Source: Desulfovibrio sp.
GTDB taxonomy: Bacteria > Desulfobacterota > Desulfovibrionia > Desulfovibrionales > Desulfovibrionaceae
Assembly (NCBI GenBank): GCA_016218665.1
Contig: JACRDI010000036.1
Coordinates: 62,001 to 126,000 of the forward strand
Direction of reading: 5' to 3'
DNA length: 64,000 bases
Shown here: one piece after another, positions 17,707 through 25,557 of the stretch
Layout: each line of letters opens with the position of its first letter
Position numbering within the stretch: the first letter of the stretch is position 1
Notes under the pieces: generated by a model
Seen by the model: the letters and a program-made list of their open reading frames with translations, nothing else
What the model was told of the DNA's origin: nothing
Database searches by the model: none
Translations under genes and position numbers: made by a program

Positions 17707-18811
17707 GCCCCTTGCGGAAGAACCAGCCCGCGAGCGAGAGCGTCACCACGGCGATGACCGCCAGCGGCCAGATGGTGGCCAGCACGGTGGAAAGCGGCAT
17801 GCCCTTGAGCATGATGCCGCGCACAGCCACCAGGAAGTGCCGCATGGGATTGGCCAGGGACACCACCTGCAGAAACGCGGGCATGGTCTCGATGGGCGTG
17901 GCGAAGCCGGAGATGAGCGTGGCCGGCATCATGAAGGTGAAGGTGCCCAGGATGGCCTGCTGCTGCGTGTTGCACAGGGACGAGATGAACAGGCCGAAGC
18001 CCACCACCGAGAGAAGAAAGAGCACCATGGCCAGGGCCAGCACCAAGAGCGAGCCCTCGCACGGGATGCCGAAGACCAGGATGGCCACGGTGACGATGAG
18101 CACGCTCTCCACCGCGCCCAGGATCATGGCCGGCAGGGTCTTGCCCGCCAGTATCTCCCGCGGGGAAAGGGGCGAGACCAGCAGCTGGTCGAAGGTGCCC
18201 AGCTCCCGCTCCCGCGCCACGGAAAGCGCCGTCACGATGAGCGCCACCACCATGGTCAGCATGCCGATCAGGTTCGGCACCGTGAACCACAGGTAGTCCA
18301 GGTTGGGGTTGAACCAGTTGCGCGCAACCAGCGTGGCCGGGGGCGGGGCAAGTCCGTAGCGCTCCACCAGGTCGCGGTTGTACTGTTCAACTATCCGCTG
18401 GGCGTAGCCCTGCACGATCTGCGCGGCGTTGCTGCGCCGGCCGTCCAGCAGGATCTGCGCGCTGGCGGGCCGGCCGGCCGCCACATCGCGCGAGAAGCCT
18501 TCCTCCAGCACCAGCACGGCCATGGCCTTCTCGTCCTCCAGGGCCGGGGCCACGCCGCCCTGCGCGCGCAGGGGGTATACCCGCTTGAAGTAGGGCGAGC
18601 CGGAGAAGCGCTGCACCAGTTCCGTGGCCGCCTTGCCGCCGTCCTTGTCCAGCACGGCCAGCTCGATGTTCTTGACCTCCAGCGTAGCCGCGAAGGCGAA
18701 GATGGTGAGCTGCAGAAGCGGCGGCAGGATGAGCACCGTGCGGCTCTTCCTGTCGCGCAGCACGGCCAGCAGTTCCTTGATGACCAGGGCCTTCACGCGG
18801 ACGAGGTTCAT
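17699..18811 (-). CDS. ybhR: ABC-2 type permease, YbhR-like
   Basis: 370 residues of the ABC-2 export permease family (YhhJ/YbhR group). One N-terminal helix (about 25-44) is followed by a large periplasmic domain to about 175. Five C-terminal helices follow, including PNLIGMLTMVVALIVTALSVARERELGTFDQLLVSPLSPREI with the family ELGT..LL.SPL motif. The start overlaps ybhS in ATGA. In Escherichia coli YbhS and YbhR form the heteromeric membrane part of YbhGFSR, implicated in export of some antibiotics. Gene order here is the same, which is the main reason for assigning R rather than S. The 3' end overlaps the convergent response-regulator gene by 8 nt. Confidence 0.88.
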   Translation of the reverse strand: MNLVRVKALVIKELLAVLRDRKSRTVLILPPLLQLTIFAFAATLEVKNIELAVLDKDGGKAATELVQRFSGSPYFKRVYPLRAQGGVAPALEDEKAMAVLVLEEGFSRDVAAGRPASAQILLDGRRSNAAQIVQGYAQRIVEQYNRDLVERYGLAPPPATLVARNWFNPNLDYLWFTVPNLIGMLTMVVALIVTALSVARERELGTFDQLLVSPLSPREILAGKTLPAMILGAVESVLIVTVAILVFGIPCEGSLLVLALAMVLFLLSVVGFGLFISSLCNTQQQAILGTFTFMMPATLISGFATPIETMPAFLQVVSLANPMRHFLVAVRGIMLKGMPLSTVLATIWPLAVIAVVTLSLAGWFFRKGLK

Positions 18812-19935
18812 GCCACCGTCCTCGCCGTGTTCTTGAGGGTGAGCCCCAGCAGCACCGCCGCGATGAGGGCCATGCCGCCCATGTTGGGCAACAGCAGGGC
18901 CCAGGCGTCACCCGCCAGGAACAGCGTCTTCAGGCAGGACACGTAGTAGCGTGCGGCGATGGCGCGCGAGAGCAGCTCGATGGGCCAGGGCATGCCCGAG
19001 GGCTCGAACACGTAGCCGGAGAGGAAATAGGCGGGCAGAAAGGCCGAGAGGATGGCCGCCTGGGAGGCCACGAACTGGTTGCGCGCCACGGAGGAGATGA
19101 ACAGCCCCAGCCCCAGGGCCGAGAGCAGAAACACGGAGGACACCGCCACCAGCGCGGGGATGGACCCCCGGAAGGGCACGCCGAAGAGCGCGATGGTGAT
19201 GCCCAGGCAGATGAACATGGCCGCCATGCCCAGCAGGAAATAGGGAACCAGCTTGCCGATGAGCATCTCCACCGGGCTCACCGGCGTGGCCAGCATGGCC
19301 TCCATGGTGCCGCGCTCCCACTCCCGCGCCACCACCAGCGCGGTCAACAGCGCGCCGATGAGGGTCAGGTTGATGGCCATGCCGCCGGGCATCAGGCTGT
19401 TCAGGCTCACCAGCTCCTGGTTGAACCAGGTGCGCGGCAGGAGGTTCGCGGGCTGGCGGAACTCCGCGCCCTTGCCCTCGGCGCGCACCGCCATCCAGGA
19501 AAGCCACACCCCTTGCGCGTAGTTTTGCAGAAACTGCGCCGTGTTGGGCTCGGAGCCGTCGGCGATGACCTGGAAGGGCACGCTCTTGTCGGCCCGGGCC
19601 AGGTCGCGGCTGAAGGTCTGGGGGATGACCACCAGCCCGCGCACCTTGCCGGATACCAAATCCGCGGCGAACTCGCGCCGGTCGTGGCCCACGCGGGGGT
19701 CGAAATACTTGCTGGCCAGGAAGGAGGCGGCCAGGTCCTGGGCCTCGGGCGAGGAATCCTCCAGCACGATGCCCACGCGCAGGTGGTCCAGGTCCAGGTT
19801 GGTGGCGTAGCCGGAAAGAAGCGTCAGGAACACCGGCAGGATGAAGCCGATGAGGATGGAGGAGGGATCGCGCACGATCTGCAGGCCCTCCTTGACGATG
19901 ATGGCGGCCAGGCGCCGCAGGGCAGGGCTCGTCAT
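18808..19935 (-). CDS. ybhS: ABC-2 type permease, YbhS-like
   Basis: 375 residues, sister of the downstream permease: an N-terminal helix near 26-45 (SILIGFILPVFLTLLSGYA), a periplasmic region to about 185, then helices beginning GGMAINLTLIGALLTALVVAREWERGTMEAMLATPVSPVEM. The GTMEAMLATPVSP motif marks the ABC-2 permease elbow. Start and stop both overlap neighbours in ATGA arrangements, indicating one translationally coupled operon. It should pair with YbhR under the dual ATPase encoded upstream. Confidence 0.88.
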   Translation of the reverse strand: MTSPALRRLAAIIVKEGLQIVRDPSSILIGFILPVFLTLLSGYATNLDLDHLRVGIVLEDSSPEAQDLAASFLASKYFDPRVGHDRREFAADLVSGKVRGLVVIPQTFSRDLARADKSVPFQVIADGSEPNTAQFLQNYAQGVWLSWMAVRAEGKGAEFRQPANLLPRTWFNQELVSLNSLMPGGMAINLTLIGALLTALVVAREWERGTMEAMLATPVSPVEMLIGKLVPYFLLGMAAMFICLGITIALFGVPFRGSIPALVAVSSVFLLSALGLGLFISSVARNQFVASQAAILSAFLPAYFLSGYVFEPSGMPWPIELLSRAIAARYYVSCLKTLFLAGDAWALLLPNMGGMALIAAVLLGLTLKNTARTVA

Positions 19936-21827
19936 GCCGCCCTCCCCTTGCCGCCGGGCAAACTCGCGGACGGGCTCTCCGCCTTGGCGCGCGCCGCGTC
20001 GTCGCGCTGCACCAGCTCCACGAAGGCGTCCTCAAGGGTCGGATCGGCCACCGCAGGCGTGCGCACCCCGTCCTTGAGCGCGTCCGGCGAGCCCAGGGCG
20101 ATGACCCTGCCCCGGTACACAAGGGCGATGCGGTCGCAGTACTCGGCCTCGTCCATGAAGTGCGTGGTCACCATCACGGTGACGCCGCGCTCCACCATGC
20201 CGTTGATGTGCGTCCAGAACTCGCGCCGGGTGATGGGGTCCACGCCGCTGGTGGGCTCGTCCAGAAAGAGCACCGGCGGCTCGTGCATCACCGCGCAGGC
20301 CAGCGCCAGCCGCTGCTTGAAGCCCAGCGGCAGCTCGTCGGCCGAGGCCGACAGATAGGGCGCAAGGGCGAAGGTCTCGATCATGCCCTCCACGGCGCTT
20401 TTGCGCGCCGCCCCTTCCAGGCCGTACACGCCGGAGAAGAAATCCAGGTTCTGCCGTACGGAGAGCGTGCCGTAGAGCGAAAACTTCTGCGCCATGTAGC
20501 CGATTCGCTCCCGCGCCGCGCCCCTGCTCTTGCCCAGCACCAGCCCGTCCACCAGGGCCTCCCCGGCGGTGGGCTTCAGCAGCCCGCACATCATCTTGAA
20601 GGTGGTGGACTTGCCCGCGCCGTTGGGCCCCAGCAGGCCGAAAATCTCGCCCTGGCGGATGGCGAAGTCGATGTCCTGGGCCGCGGTGAAGTCGCCGAAG
20701 CGCTTGGTGAGCTGCCGCGCCTCCACAACACTGTTCGCGTTGGGCGGCTTGTTCTGCATGCGCGCCGCCAGGGGGGACACGCCCCCCGGCCCGCCGCCCA
20801 GGATGTCCAGGAAGGCGTCCTCGAAGCGCGGCGGCACGGGCACAAGCTCCGCGCCATGGCCCGCGCGCATGGCGGCCAGGTCCGGCGCCTGGGCCCCCTG
20901 CCCGAGCACCAGGCGCACGTGGCGGCCCTGGATGACGCCGTCGATGACGCCGGGCAGGCCCAGGGCCCGGCGCAGCACCCCGCGTTTGCGCCCGCCGCCC
21001 GATTCGCCACCCGATTCGCCGCCCAATTCGCCGCCCGATTCGTCGGGCTCGCTGCCGGGCGAGCCGCCTTGCGGGGGGCCGTCCAGGCCGCGCACCTGCA
21101 GCACCCGGCCCCGCACCCGGCCCGTGAGCTCGCCGGGCCTGCCGGAAAAAAGCAGCCGCCCGCCGGAGAGCAGCAGCACCTCGTCGCAGGCTTCCGCTTC
21201 ATCCAGGTAGGACGTGCTCCAGACCACGCCGATGCCCTGCCCGGCCAGCTCGCGCACCATGCGCCACAGCTCGCGCCGGGAAATGGGGTCCACGCCCACG
21301 CTGGGCTCGTCCAGCAGCAGCAGCTCCGGGCGCTTGATCATGGCGCAGGCCAGGCCCAGCTTCTGCTTCATGCCGCCGGAGAGCCGCCCGGCCAGACGCG
21401 AGGTGAAGTCGGCCAGGCCGGTGAAATGCAGGAGCCGCTCGAAGGTGGCCGCGCGCTCCGCCGGGGGCAGGCCGCGCACCTCGGCATACAGGCGCAGGTT
21501 CTCGCCCACGGAGAGGTCCTCGTACAGGCCGAACTTCTGCGGCATGTAGCCGATGCGCTCGTGCAGGGCGCGGGACTGCGGGCCGGGGTCCAGACCCAGC
21601 ACGCGGAGTTCGCCCGCGCTGCGCAAAAGCAGCCCGGCCATGAGCCGGATGAGGGTGGTCTTGCCTGCGCCGTCCGGCCCCACAAGGCCGGTGACGAGGC
21701 CAGGCCGGATGTCCGCGTCGATGGCGTCCAGGGCGGGTGCGCCGGAAGGCGCAAAGCGCATGGCCAGGCCGCGCGCCGTGACCAGCGCCGCCGTTTCCTG
21801 GCCTGCCATGCCCGCGTCGGCGTCCAT
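19932..21827 (-). CDS. ybhF: Fused dual-ATPase ABC exporter subunit, YbhF-like
   Basis: I took ATG 21827, which shares its first base with the upstream stop, rather than the GTG one codon earlier; 631 residues. Two ABC domains lie in tandem. NBD1 has GPDGAGKTT near residue 52, LSGGMKQKLGLACAM and LLLLDEPSVGVDP. NBD2 has GPNGAGKST near 400, LPLGFKQRLALACAV (LSGG replaced by LPLG) and VLFLDEPTSGVDP. Between them runs a low-complexity GGES repeat linker encoded at 20995-21060. It would energise YbhS/YbhR on the cytoplasmic face. The altered second signature is seen in YbhF/RbbA-type fused ATPases and may mean that only one ATP site is fully active. Confidence 0.9.
   Translation of the reverse strand: MDADAGMAGQETAALVTARGLAMRFAPSGAPALDAIDADIRPGLVTGLVGPDGAGKTTLIRLMAGLLLRSAGELRVLGLDPGPQSRALHERIGYMPQKFGLYEDLSVGENLRLYAEVRGLPPAERAATFERLLHFTGLADFTSRLAGRLSGGMKQKLGLACAMIKRPELLLLDEPSVGVDPISRRELWRMVRELAGQGIGVVWSTSYLDEAEACDEVLLLSGGRLLFSGRPGELTGRVRGRVLQVRGLDGPPQGGSPGSEPDESGGELGGESGGESGGGRKRGVLRRALGLPGVIDGVIQGRHVRLVLGQGAQAPDLAAMRAGHGAELVPVPPRFEDAFLDILGGGPGGVSPLAARMQNKPPNANSVVEARQLTKRFGDFTAAQDIDFAIRQGEIFGLLGPNGAGKSTTFKMMCGLLKPTAGEALVDGLVLGKSRGAARERIGYMAQKFSLYGTLSVRQNLDFFSGVYGLEGAARKSAVEGMIETFALAPYLSASADELPLGFKQRLALACAVMHEPPVLFLDEPTSGVDPITRREFWTHINGMVERGVTVMVTTHFMDEAEYCDRIALVYRGRVIALGSPDALKDGVRTPAVADPTLEDAFVELVQRDDAARAKAESPSASLPGGKGRAA
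20995..21048 (-). repeat. 12-bp tandem repeat encoding the GGES linker of the ABC ATPase
   Basis: On the plus strand four consecutive 12-bp units lie at 21001-21012, 21013-21024, 21025-21036 and 21037-21048. They are variants of GATTCGCCRCCC; the last is the most decayed. In the gene they encode repeated Glu/Ser/Gly-Gly units in the linker between the two nucleotide-binding domains. Confidence 0.8.
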
Positions 21828-23107
21828 CACCTGGCTTCCTTCGCCCCTGCGGCCGGGGCGGGAGCGGAGGCCGGGGCGCTTGTCGTCGCGTTCGTTGCCG
21901 CGCTCGTTGCCGCGCCCGTTGCCGCGCTCGTCGTCGCACTGGGAGCCGCCTTGGACACCGTCCTGGAGGTCGCCTTGGCCGGCGCGGGGACAGTGGAGTT
22001 GCCGGCGGCGCTTGCTGCCGCGCTTGCAGCCACGTTGGCTGTCGCGCCGGCTGTCGCGCCAGCTGTCGCATTGGCTGCGGGCGCGGCGGCGGGTTCCTGG
22101 GACGGCACGGGCCGGTCCGGCGTGCCCGCGGGCGCGGCCTTCACCGTCACCGGCATGCCCTGGCGGATGCCCTCGTCCGGGTCCTCAACCACAATGCGCA
22201 GGCGGTACACAAGGTCCGTGCGGAGCGCCTCGGTCTCCACGTTCTTGGGCGTGAACTCCGCCACCGGGGAGATGAAGCCCACCGTGCCCGCATAGGGCTT
22301 GTTCGGACGGGAATCGGTGTACACCAGCACGGGCATGCCCAGGTGCACCTTGCCCAGGGAGGGCTCGGACACGTAGGCCCGCACCCACACCGGCCGGTGC
22401 AGGGAAAGCACCAGCACCGTGGCCCCGGCGCTGGCCATGGAGCCGGGCTCGCGCACGCGGGAAAGCACCCTGCCGTCGCTGGGCGCGATGATCTCGGTGT
22501 CCGCCAGGTCGGTCATGGCGGCGGCCACGCCCGCCTCGGCCGCGCGCATGGAGGCCTCGGCCCCGCGCACGTCCTCAGCGCGGAAGCCCGACGCCTGGAG
22601 CTGCAAGCCCTTGCGGGCGCTCTGCAACTGGGCCAGCAGGCTGTCGCGCTGGGCCACGGCGTCGTCGCGCTCCTGGGCGGAGATGGCCCCGCTCTTCAGA
22701 AGCTCCTCCCGGCGGCGGGCAATGCGCGCGGCGTTCTCCACCTGGGCCGCGAACTGCTCCACCTGGGCCCTGGCCTGGGCCACTTCCTCGCTGCGGTAGC
22801 CGGCCTGGAACTTGGCCATGTTGGCCGCGGCCACATCGCGGTCGCCCACGGCCTTGGCCAGGGCGTCGCGGTAGCGCTGGGCGTCCAGCGTGGCCAGCAC
22901 GTCGCCCGCCTTCACCGTGTCGCCCTCGTCCACGTTCACCTTGGCCACGCGGCCCGGCACCCGGAACGACAGCTCCACCTCGCGGATGTCCACGTTGCCG
23001 TAGAGCTTCAGCTCCTTGCCGTCGCCCCGGCCGCGCAGCAGCGCGAAAAGCGCCAGCCCGGCCACGGCCGCCGCCGCAAGCGCAATGACGATCTTCTTCC
23101 TGTTCAT
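21827..23107 (-). CDS. ybhG: HlyD-family membrane fusion protein, YbhG-like, with long low-complexity tail
   Basis: ATG 23107 (MNRKKIVIAL) overlaps the TetR-gene stop in ATGA; longer in-frame extensions are unrelated. 426 residues. An N-terminal helix or signal anchor (5-24) leads to the lipoyl half-motifs GNVDIREVELSFRVPGRVAKVNVDEGDTVKAGDVLATLD. A helical hairpin (about 75-180), the second lipoyl half (IIAPSDGRVLSRVREPGSMASAG) and beta-barrel segments follow. It should bridge the YbhSR pump towards an outer-membrane channel. From about residue 340 the C-terminus is an Ala/Thr/Pro-rich low-complexity extension of about 86 residues, absent from typical YbhG. Operon position between the repressor and the ATPase gene matches cecR-ybhGFSR. 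Confidence 0.9.
   Translation of the reverse strand: MNRKKIVIALAAAAVAGLALFALLRGRGDGKELKLYGNVDIREVELSFRVPGRVAKVNVDEGDTVKAGDVLATLDAQRYRDALAKAVGDRDVAAANMAKFQAGYRSEEVAQARAQVEQFAAQVENAARIARRREELLKSGAISAQERDDAVAQRDSLLAQLQSARKGLQLQASGFRAEDVRGAEASMRAAEAGVAAAMTDLADTEIIAPSDGRVLSRVREPGSMASAGATVLVLSLHRPVWVRAYVSEPSLGKVHLGMPVLVYTDSRPNKPYAGTVGFISPVAEFTPKNVETEALRTDLVYRLRIVVEDPDEGIRQGMPVTVKAAPAGTPDRPVPSQEPAAAPAANATAGATAGATANVAASAAASAAGNSTVPAPAKATSRTVSKAAPSATTSAATGAATSAATNATTSAPASAPAPAAGAKEAR
21838..22090 (-). repeat. Low-complexity Ala/Thr-rich coding repeat in ybhG
   Basis: A run of degenerate GCx-based units encoding stretches such as ATAGATAGATANVAAS and SAATGAATSAATNATT. The units are short (6-15 bp) and imperfect. 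It fills the last fifth of the membrane fusion protein and looks like slippage-driven expansion. Confidence 0.75.
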
Positions 23108-23823
23108 CTGCCGTCTCCCGGCGCGCCGCCCCCGGCAGGGTCCTGGTCCTGGCACGCGGGGGCAAAGCCCGCCACCATGGCCTCCACCTGCTGGATGCAC
23201 AGGCGCGATATGCATTCAAGATGCTCATCGGTCAGTTTGTCGCCGCCCACTACCCGCAAAACGCCGGTCATGCCCACGCGGAAGATGACCAGCTGGCCCA
23301 TGACCGAGAGCGCCCGGAGCCGCAGCTCCAGGCAGTCCTCCATGCCGAAGAGCCGGCCCAGCAGCGCGCACCATACCGCGTGAATGCGCGAAAAGAAGCC
23401 CTCGTGAAAGAGGTCGAAGGCCGCGGTGGGCGCTATCTGCTCCTGCATCATGATCTGGCTGAAGGAGCGCGACTCCGGGTTGCCCAGCATGACGCGCACC
23501 ATGGTGCGCACCATCTCGCCCATGGCGGCCAGCAGGTCATCGCGCGTGCTGGCCGGGTTGCCGCAGGCGGCCATGACCGTGAACACGCCCTGGCCCACCT
23601 CCTCCAGCTTCCGGCTGATGCCCTGCTCCAGCACGGCCCGGTACAGCCCTTCCTTGCCGCCGAAATGGTACAAAATGGCCGAGAGGTTCACCCCGGCCTC
23701 CTGGGCCAGGGCGCGGGTGCCGGTGGCCTCGTACCCGTGCAGGCCGAAGAGCCGCAAGCCCGCCTGGATGAGCCGCTGCCGGGTCTCGGTGTCGCTCGCC
23801 TTGCCGTTCTGCCGCGTCGCCAT
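23104..23823 (-). CDS. cecR: TetR-family repressor of the CecR (YbiH) type
   Basis: Start chosen at ATG 23823 (MATRQNGKAS); the upstream in-frame extension is Pro/Gly noise. 239 residues. The N-terminal HTH runs TRQRLIQAGLRLFGLHGYEATGTRALAQEAGVNLSAILYHFGGKEGLYRAV, the canonical TetR motif. The C-terminal part (about 75-215) resembles the CecR/YbiH ligand domain, with SFSQIMMQEQIAPTAAFD. It is first in the operon and overlaps the ybhG-like gene in ATGA, as in cecR-ybhGFSR. A 20-bp imperfect palindrome over its predicted promoter suggests autorepression of the whole operon. Confidence 0.9.
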   Translation of the reverse strand: MATRQNGKASDTETRQRLIQAGLRLFGLHGYEATGTRALAQEAGVNLSAILYHFGGKEGLYRAVLEQGISRKLEEVGQGVFTVMAACGNPASTRDDLLAAMGEMVRTMVRVMLGNPESRSFSQIMMQEQIAPTAAFDLFHEGFFSRIHAVWCALLGRLFGMEDCLELRLRALSVMGQLVIFRVGMTGVLRVVGGDKLTDEHLECISRLCIQQVEAMVAGFAPACQDQDPAGGGAPGDGR

Positions 23824-23855
23824 GCACCCCCCGCCGGGGGGGCCCGGCAATATTT

Positions 23856-23875
23856 ATTCGTTCGATTGAACTAAT
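23856..23875. promoter_or_regulatory. Palindromic operator for the TetR/CecR-type repressor
   Basis: A 20-bp imperfect palindrome, 16 of 20 positions symmetric, of the form ATTnGTTCnATnGAACnAAT. It lies 33 nt upstream of the repressor start and covers the predicted -10 element. Size, symmetry and position are typical of a TetR-family autoregulatory site. Confidence 0.75.
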
Positions 23876-23896
23876 ACGCAGAAGCCAGTCTGTCAA
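23868..23896 (-). promoter_or_regulatory. Promoter of the cecR-ybhGFSR-like operon
   Basis: On the minus strand a perfect TTGACA (23896-23891) is followed by a 17-nt spacer and TAGTTC (23873-23868), the latter inside the operator palindrome. The weak -10 beside a perfect -35 suits a repressed promoter. From 23897 to 24126 I see no gene and only modest GC-rich inverted repeats. Confidence 0.65.
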
Positions 23897-24126
23897 CCTT
23901 GGCCGCTGGTTGTATCTCCGGGCGGACTCACAAGAAAAGAAGCCCAGGATGCTTCGGCAGAGGAGGCCAGGCGAAAGGTTCTGGCGGATGGTTCTGGCGA
24001 GAAATTCAGATGGAAGGTGCTGACGCAAGGGCCAGACAGAAGGAGCCGCCGGGCGGCGGCGCCGGGCAGCGCCCGCGGACGGCAGCCGCAGCAGGAGGCG
24101 GCGGGGGAAGCCTGCGCGCGGACCGG

Positions 24127-25542
24127 CTAGCTCTGGGGCATCGCGGGCGGGCGGGGGCTCCTGCGGCCGGAGACGATGTCCTCCATGCCCTGCAGCATGG
24201 CCTCCAGGTCACTGGTGAAGTAGCGGCGGAAGATCGCGCCCAGTGCTTCCTTGAGGGCTCCCTCGTCGCAGTCGGACACGCCCTCGTACAGGTCCTTGGC
24301 AATGCCCCGGAAGGCGTCGAAAACGGCGGGGTCGAAACGGGTGCCGCGCTCCAGCTCCAGCAGGCGCATGGCCTCCCCGAGGGGATAAGGCTCCTTGTAA
24401 GGCCTGCGGGAGGTCAGGGCGTCGAACACGTCGGCCACGGTGAAGATGCGCGCCGCCAGGGGGATGGCCGCGCCCGCCAGGCCGCGATCGTAGCCGCCGC
24501 CGTCGTAGCGCTCGTGGTGGCATCCCACCACGTCCATGGCGTCGGCCAGCCAGCCGGCCTGGGACACGATGTCGCGCCCGTGCTGCACGTGCTCCTGCAT
24601 CTCGTGGTACTCGCCGTCCGTCAAGGCGCCGGGCTTCAGCAGCACAGCGTCGCGGATGCCGATCTTGCCGACGTCGTGCAGCATGGCCCCCTTCACCAGG
24701 GGCCGTATGGAGGCGTCCGGCAGGCCCAGGGCCTCGGCCAGGCGCACGGAATAGATGGTGACGCGGTAGTTGTGGCGGTCGGTGTCGCTGTCGCGCTTGG
24801 CGATGGCGCTGCCCAGCACGCGCAGGGTCTCCAGGTTGGCCTCCTGCAGGTGGACGGAAAGGCGCGTCACCCGGCGCAGCAGCCGCACGATGACCGGGTA
24901 GAGCAGCAGCGTGGCGGCCAGCGCCACGAGCACCACCAGCCCCACGGTGCGCAGTGCCCCGGCGGCCACGTCCTCCAGCACACGGCCGGACACGGCGTAG
25001 ATGCTCTCGGCATAGGCCGCCACGCGGCCCTGGCTGTCCGCCAGGGACACGGCCAAGTGCAGGTGCGGCCTGCCGCCGATGCTGACCAGCCGGCTGCTCT
25101 GCACGGCCTGGCCGGGCCTGAAGGCGTAGGGGCGCGCATCGAAGTAGGCGGCCACCTCGCGGGCCAGGCGGTAGTTCGTGGCGGCGCGGCGGGCCACCGG
25201 CCTCGCCTGGCCGTCCAAAATGCGCACCGAGGCGGTGAAGCCCAGGCGGGAAGCCGTGCGGCCCTCGCTGGGCAGGGCGTCCAGCACCTGCTGGATGCGC
25301 CCGCCCTCCTCCGGTCCCAGGGGGGCGGCCGCGTCCAACTGGGGCAGGATGAGGGCGCGGAAGTCCTCCGCCCCGGCCAGGGAATACTCGATGATGGCCT
25401 CGTCGTAGCGGGCCAGCTGGTGCAGATAGGCCGCGCCGCCCAGAACCACGCAGATGACCGCAGTCATGACCACCAGCCGCCGGATGAGCAGGCTGTGCAG
25501 CGAGGCCACAATCCCCCGGCGGGAGGTCCGGGCGGCGTCCAT
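24127..25542 (-). CDS. Membrane HD-GYP domain protein (candidate c-di-GMP phosphodiesterase)
   Basis: 471 residues. Membrane helices near 22-42 and 198-217 enclose a periplasmic sensor of about 150 residues. The HD-GYP domain runs about 235-430: H289-D290 in MLHDVGKIGI, LKPGALTDGEYHEMQEH, and HHERYDGGGYDRGL at about 342-355. The metal-binding residues are present, but the signature GYP is GYD, so activity is probable yet not certain. It begins 15 nt after the stop of the RND pump gene, so the two may share a transcript. The C-terminal extension (430-471) has no recognised motif. Confidence 0.9.
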   Translation of the reverse strand: MDAARTSRRGIVASLHSLLIRRLVVMTAVICVVLGGAAYLHQLARYDEAIIEYSLAGAEDFRALILPQLDAAAPLGPEEGGRIQQVLDALPSEGRTASRLGFTASVRILDGQARPVARRAATNYRLAREVAAYFDARPYAFRPGQAVQSSRLVSIGGRPHLHLAVSLADSQGRVAAYAESIYAVSGRVLEDVAAGALRTVGLVVLVALAATLLLYPVIVRLLRRVTRLSVHLQEANLETLRVLGSAIAKRDSDTDRHNYRVTIYSVRLAEALGLPDASIRPLVKGAMLHDVGKIGIRDAVLLKPGALTDGEYHEMQEHVQHGRDIVSQAGWLADAMDVVGCHHERYDGGGYDRGLAGAAIPLAARIFTVADVFDALTSRRPYKEPYPLGEAMRLLELERGTRFDPAVFDAFRGIAKDLYEGVSDCDEGALKEALGAIFRRYFTSDLEAMLQGMEDIVSGRRSPRPPAMPQS

Positions 25543-25557
25543 GTTCCCCTCCCCGGG

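Noticed and set aside
21827-23215. A longer start for the YbhG-like protein at 23215.
   Set aside because: The extra 36 residues are Gly/Pro/Arg noise inside the repressor gene; ATG 23107 overlaps the repressor stop in ATGA as elsewhere in the operon.
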